Shown here one piece after another: positions 62,444-64,000 of a stretch of DNA of 64,000 bases. Each line of letters begins with the position of its first letter. Positions within the stretch are counted from its first letter, which is position 1. The stretch spans positions 310,001 to 374,000 of the forward strand of contig NZ_JOHR01000008.1 in assembly GCF_000719775.1 (NCBI RefSeq). The letters are read 5' to 3'. The position numbers were made by a program, and so were the translations under genes. The notes beneath the pieces were generated by a model. That model did not search any database. It was not told the origin of the DNA and was given only the letters and a program-made list of their open reading frames with translations. The DNA is from Streptomyces sp. NRRL F-5135 (lineage in GTDB: Bacteria; Actinomycetota; Actinomycetes; Streptomycetales; Streptomycetaceae).

Positions 62444-64000
62444 ATGCCGAAGAACTTCACACGCCTGTTCAACCAGGACTTCTCCGATCTCGATGCTGCG
62501 ATTTCTTCTTGGAAGAAGCTCGCCGAAGCTCTGGGCACGACCCAGACCGACAGCGGTAAGCGAGTGACGGGACCGCTCCGGAAGGCCGGCTGGTCCGGAG
62601 TCAGCGCCACGTACGGCTTCGAGGCGATGGAAGCGACCGAGAGCAAGCTCGGCACGGCACGGCTGAACGTCCAGCTGATCGCCACCACCTTGGCCGCCTT
62701 GCAAACCAAGATGCAGGCGGCGAAGCGCAAGCTGCGCAACGCCGTGGCCGACGCCGAAGAAGCGGGGCACAAGGTCCGAGACGACGGCTGGGTGGAGCCG
62801 AAGCAGGCCGTGGATGCCAAGTACCACAACGATGGGGACTACGAAGACCTGCAACAGCAGGCCAACGCGGGCCTGGGCGGCTTCCGCGCCCGCATCGAGG
62901 ACGCCCTCTCCGACGCCGATACGGCGAGTTACGAAGCGGCCGAACTACTCCACCAGATCGATCCGTTCGACCTCGACAAGCGACACGGCGGCACGAGCGC
63001 CCAGGAGGACGCGGGGCGGGTCGCCGAATTCGCCGGGATCAACAAGAAAGACATCCCGGACGGGAAAAACCCAAAGGAGGCTGCCGAGTGGTGGGCGCGC
63101 CTGGACGATGACAGGCAGAATTTCTACCTCGCCGCGTTCCCTGATCAGATCGGCGCGCTGGACGGGCTTCCTGCGACAGCCCGGGACCAGGCCAACCGGA
63201 CGACACTCGACATCCAACTCAACGACTACGCGATGCGAGAGAGCGGTCTCGGATTCCACGACCGCAGCAGCTACCGATCACTCAGCACTCTCAAAGACCG
63301 CTTGGAGAGAGCGGAAACCGGGCCCGCCTACAAACAGCTGTATCTGCTCGGCATAAGTATGGAAGGGGACGGCCGGGCAATCGTCGCGATCGGCAACCCG
63401 GACACGGCCAAGCACACTGCGGTCCAAGTACCGGGTACAGCAAACCAATTGGACAACTTTGGCGGTCAGATCGAGCGTGCCAGCAAGTTGCAGGACGCGG
63501 CGAAAGCACGCGCCACGGGGGGAGACAATGACGTCTCGGTCATTTCGTGGCTGGACTACAACGCTCCGGAGCTCAACGTCTCGAGACCGCGTGAGTTCGA
63601 GATGAACCTTGGTATCGCTACTGACGGACGTGCTGCAGACGGAGCCGAAGACCTGCGCGGCTTCACACATGGTCTTCGCGCAGCCCATCAAGGCGAGCGC
63701 ACACACCTAACCGTCCTGGCTCACAGTTACGGCTCCACAACCGCCGGTGCCGCCGACGCGGGCGGCAATGGCTTGGACGCTGACGACATGGTCGTCCTTG
63801 GCAGTCCAGGACTGACAGTTAAGCGAGCGGACGAGCTTCAAATCGACCCGACCCGCTTGTGGGTTGGTGCCGCTGCTGACGACCGTGTCTCCAACTGGGC
63901 ATCCGACCTCTCACTGGGCGCCGATCCAAAGAAACCGGAATTCGGCGCGCAAAGAATGTACGTAGACACGAGCGGACACAACGGCTACTGGAATGACGGC
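62444..64000 (+). CDS. DUF1023 alpha/beta hydrolase, truncated by the window end
   Basis: At least 519 residues, with no stop before the edge. The N-terminal about 150 residues (FTRLFNQDFSDLDAAISSWKKLAEALG... GWSGVSATYGFEAMEATESKLGTARLNVQLIATTLAALQTKMQAAKRKLRNAV) resemble a WXG-type helical module. The C-terminal half is the DUF1023 alpha/beta-hydrolase: AVQVPGTANQLDNFG, nucleophile elbow LTVLAHSYGSTTAG (S428), VVLGSPGLTV, probable acid in AADDRVSNW and probable catalytic histidine in DTSGHNGYW. No signal peptide. Streptomyces carry many such proteins next to small ESX-like partners; substrate unknown. Confidence 0.85.
   Translation, partial: MPKNFTRLFNQDFSDLDAAISSWKKLAEALGTTQTDSGKRVTGPLRKAGWSGVSATYGFEAMEATESKLGTARLNVQLIATTLAALQTKMQAAKRKLRNAVADAEEAGHKVRDDGWVEPKQAVDAKYHNDGDYEDLQQQANAGLGGFRARIEDALSDADTASYEAAELLHQIDPFDLDKRHGGTSAQEDAGRVAEFAGINKKDIPDGKNPKEAAEWWARLDDDRQNFYLAAFPDQIGALDGLPATARDQANRTTLDIQLNDYAMRESGLGFHDRSSYRSLSTLKDRLERAETGPAYKQLYLLGISMEGDGRAIVAIGNPDTAKHTAVQVPGTANQLDNFGGQIERASKLQDAAKARATGGDNDVSVISWLDYNAPELNVSRPREFEMNLGIATDGRAADGAEDLRGFTHGLRAAHQGERTHLTVLAHSYGSTTAGAADAGGNGLDADDMVVLGSPGLTVKRADELQIDPTRLWVGAAADDRVSNWASDLSLGADPKKPEFGAQRMYVDTSGHNGYWNDG

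Overview
The window is a chromosomal segment of a Streptomyces species or a very close relative. It has very high G+C with third-position GC bias, frequent GTG/TTG starts, GTGA/ATGA overlaps, and the actinobacterial signature families Rpf, DUF501, DUF397/DUF5753, DUF1023 and bulb-lectin proteins. As far as I recall it, the gene order (ndh, ppx/DUF501/divIC/eno, two rpf genes, P450, mazG, mfd, tRNA-Gln, glmU, prs, L25, pth, ppc, desaturase, tam/tamR, galTEK) follows the S. coelicolor core around SCO3092-SCO3142.

Layout. 0-6 kb: type II NADH dehydrogenase with Rex-like operators, then the enolase/DivIC/DUF501/Ppx block. 6-10 kb: two resuscitation-promoting-factor muralytic enzymes, the first under a c-di-AMP (ydaO-type) riboswitch, separated by a repeat-rich spacer and followed by a P450. 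10-19 kb: MazG, SurA-like lipoprotein, GtrA, methyltransferase, Ser/Thr kinase with a coupled leader ORF, HNH lipoprotein and a membrane-anchored lectin. 19-28 kb: mfd, deazaflavin oxidoreductase, an XRE/DUF397 regulatory pair, a methyltransferase and a DHA2 exporter. 28-35 kb: coiled-coil protein, then the most unusual locus, two divergent gene pairs mixing deaminase/nuclease (toxin-like) domains with SUKH and Imm35 (immunity-like) domains. 35-37 kb: histidine kinase without an adjacent regulator, and a TTA-containing HTH/endonuclease-like gene beside tRNA-Gln. 37-45 kb: housekeeping run glmU-prs-rplY-pth and ppc. 45-49.5 kb: desaturase-TetR operon, Uma2 nuclease, tam/tamR. 49.5-62 kb: galTEK operon between two atypical LuxR response regulators, two paralogous beta-propeller membrane proteins and an ABC-F ATPase. 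62-64 kb: a WXG-like small protein and a DUF1023 hydrolase that runs off the window.

Connections. Cell-wall and redox physiology recur: Rpf enzymes respond to c-di-AMP, ndh probably responds to NADH through Rex, and tam to citrate/aconitate through TamR. Pth and L25 support translation, Prs and GlmU supply PRPP and UDP-GlcNAc, and the Leloir genes handle galactose. The SUKH/deaminase/WHH-nuclease cluster is the best candidate for an undescribed system: effector and neutraliser domains sit on the same polypeptides and no secretion signals are visible. All functional statements are from reading sequence; no database searches were possible.
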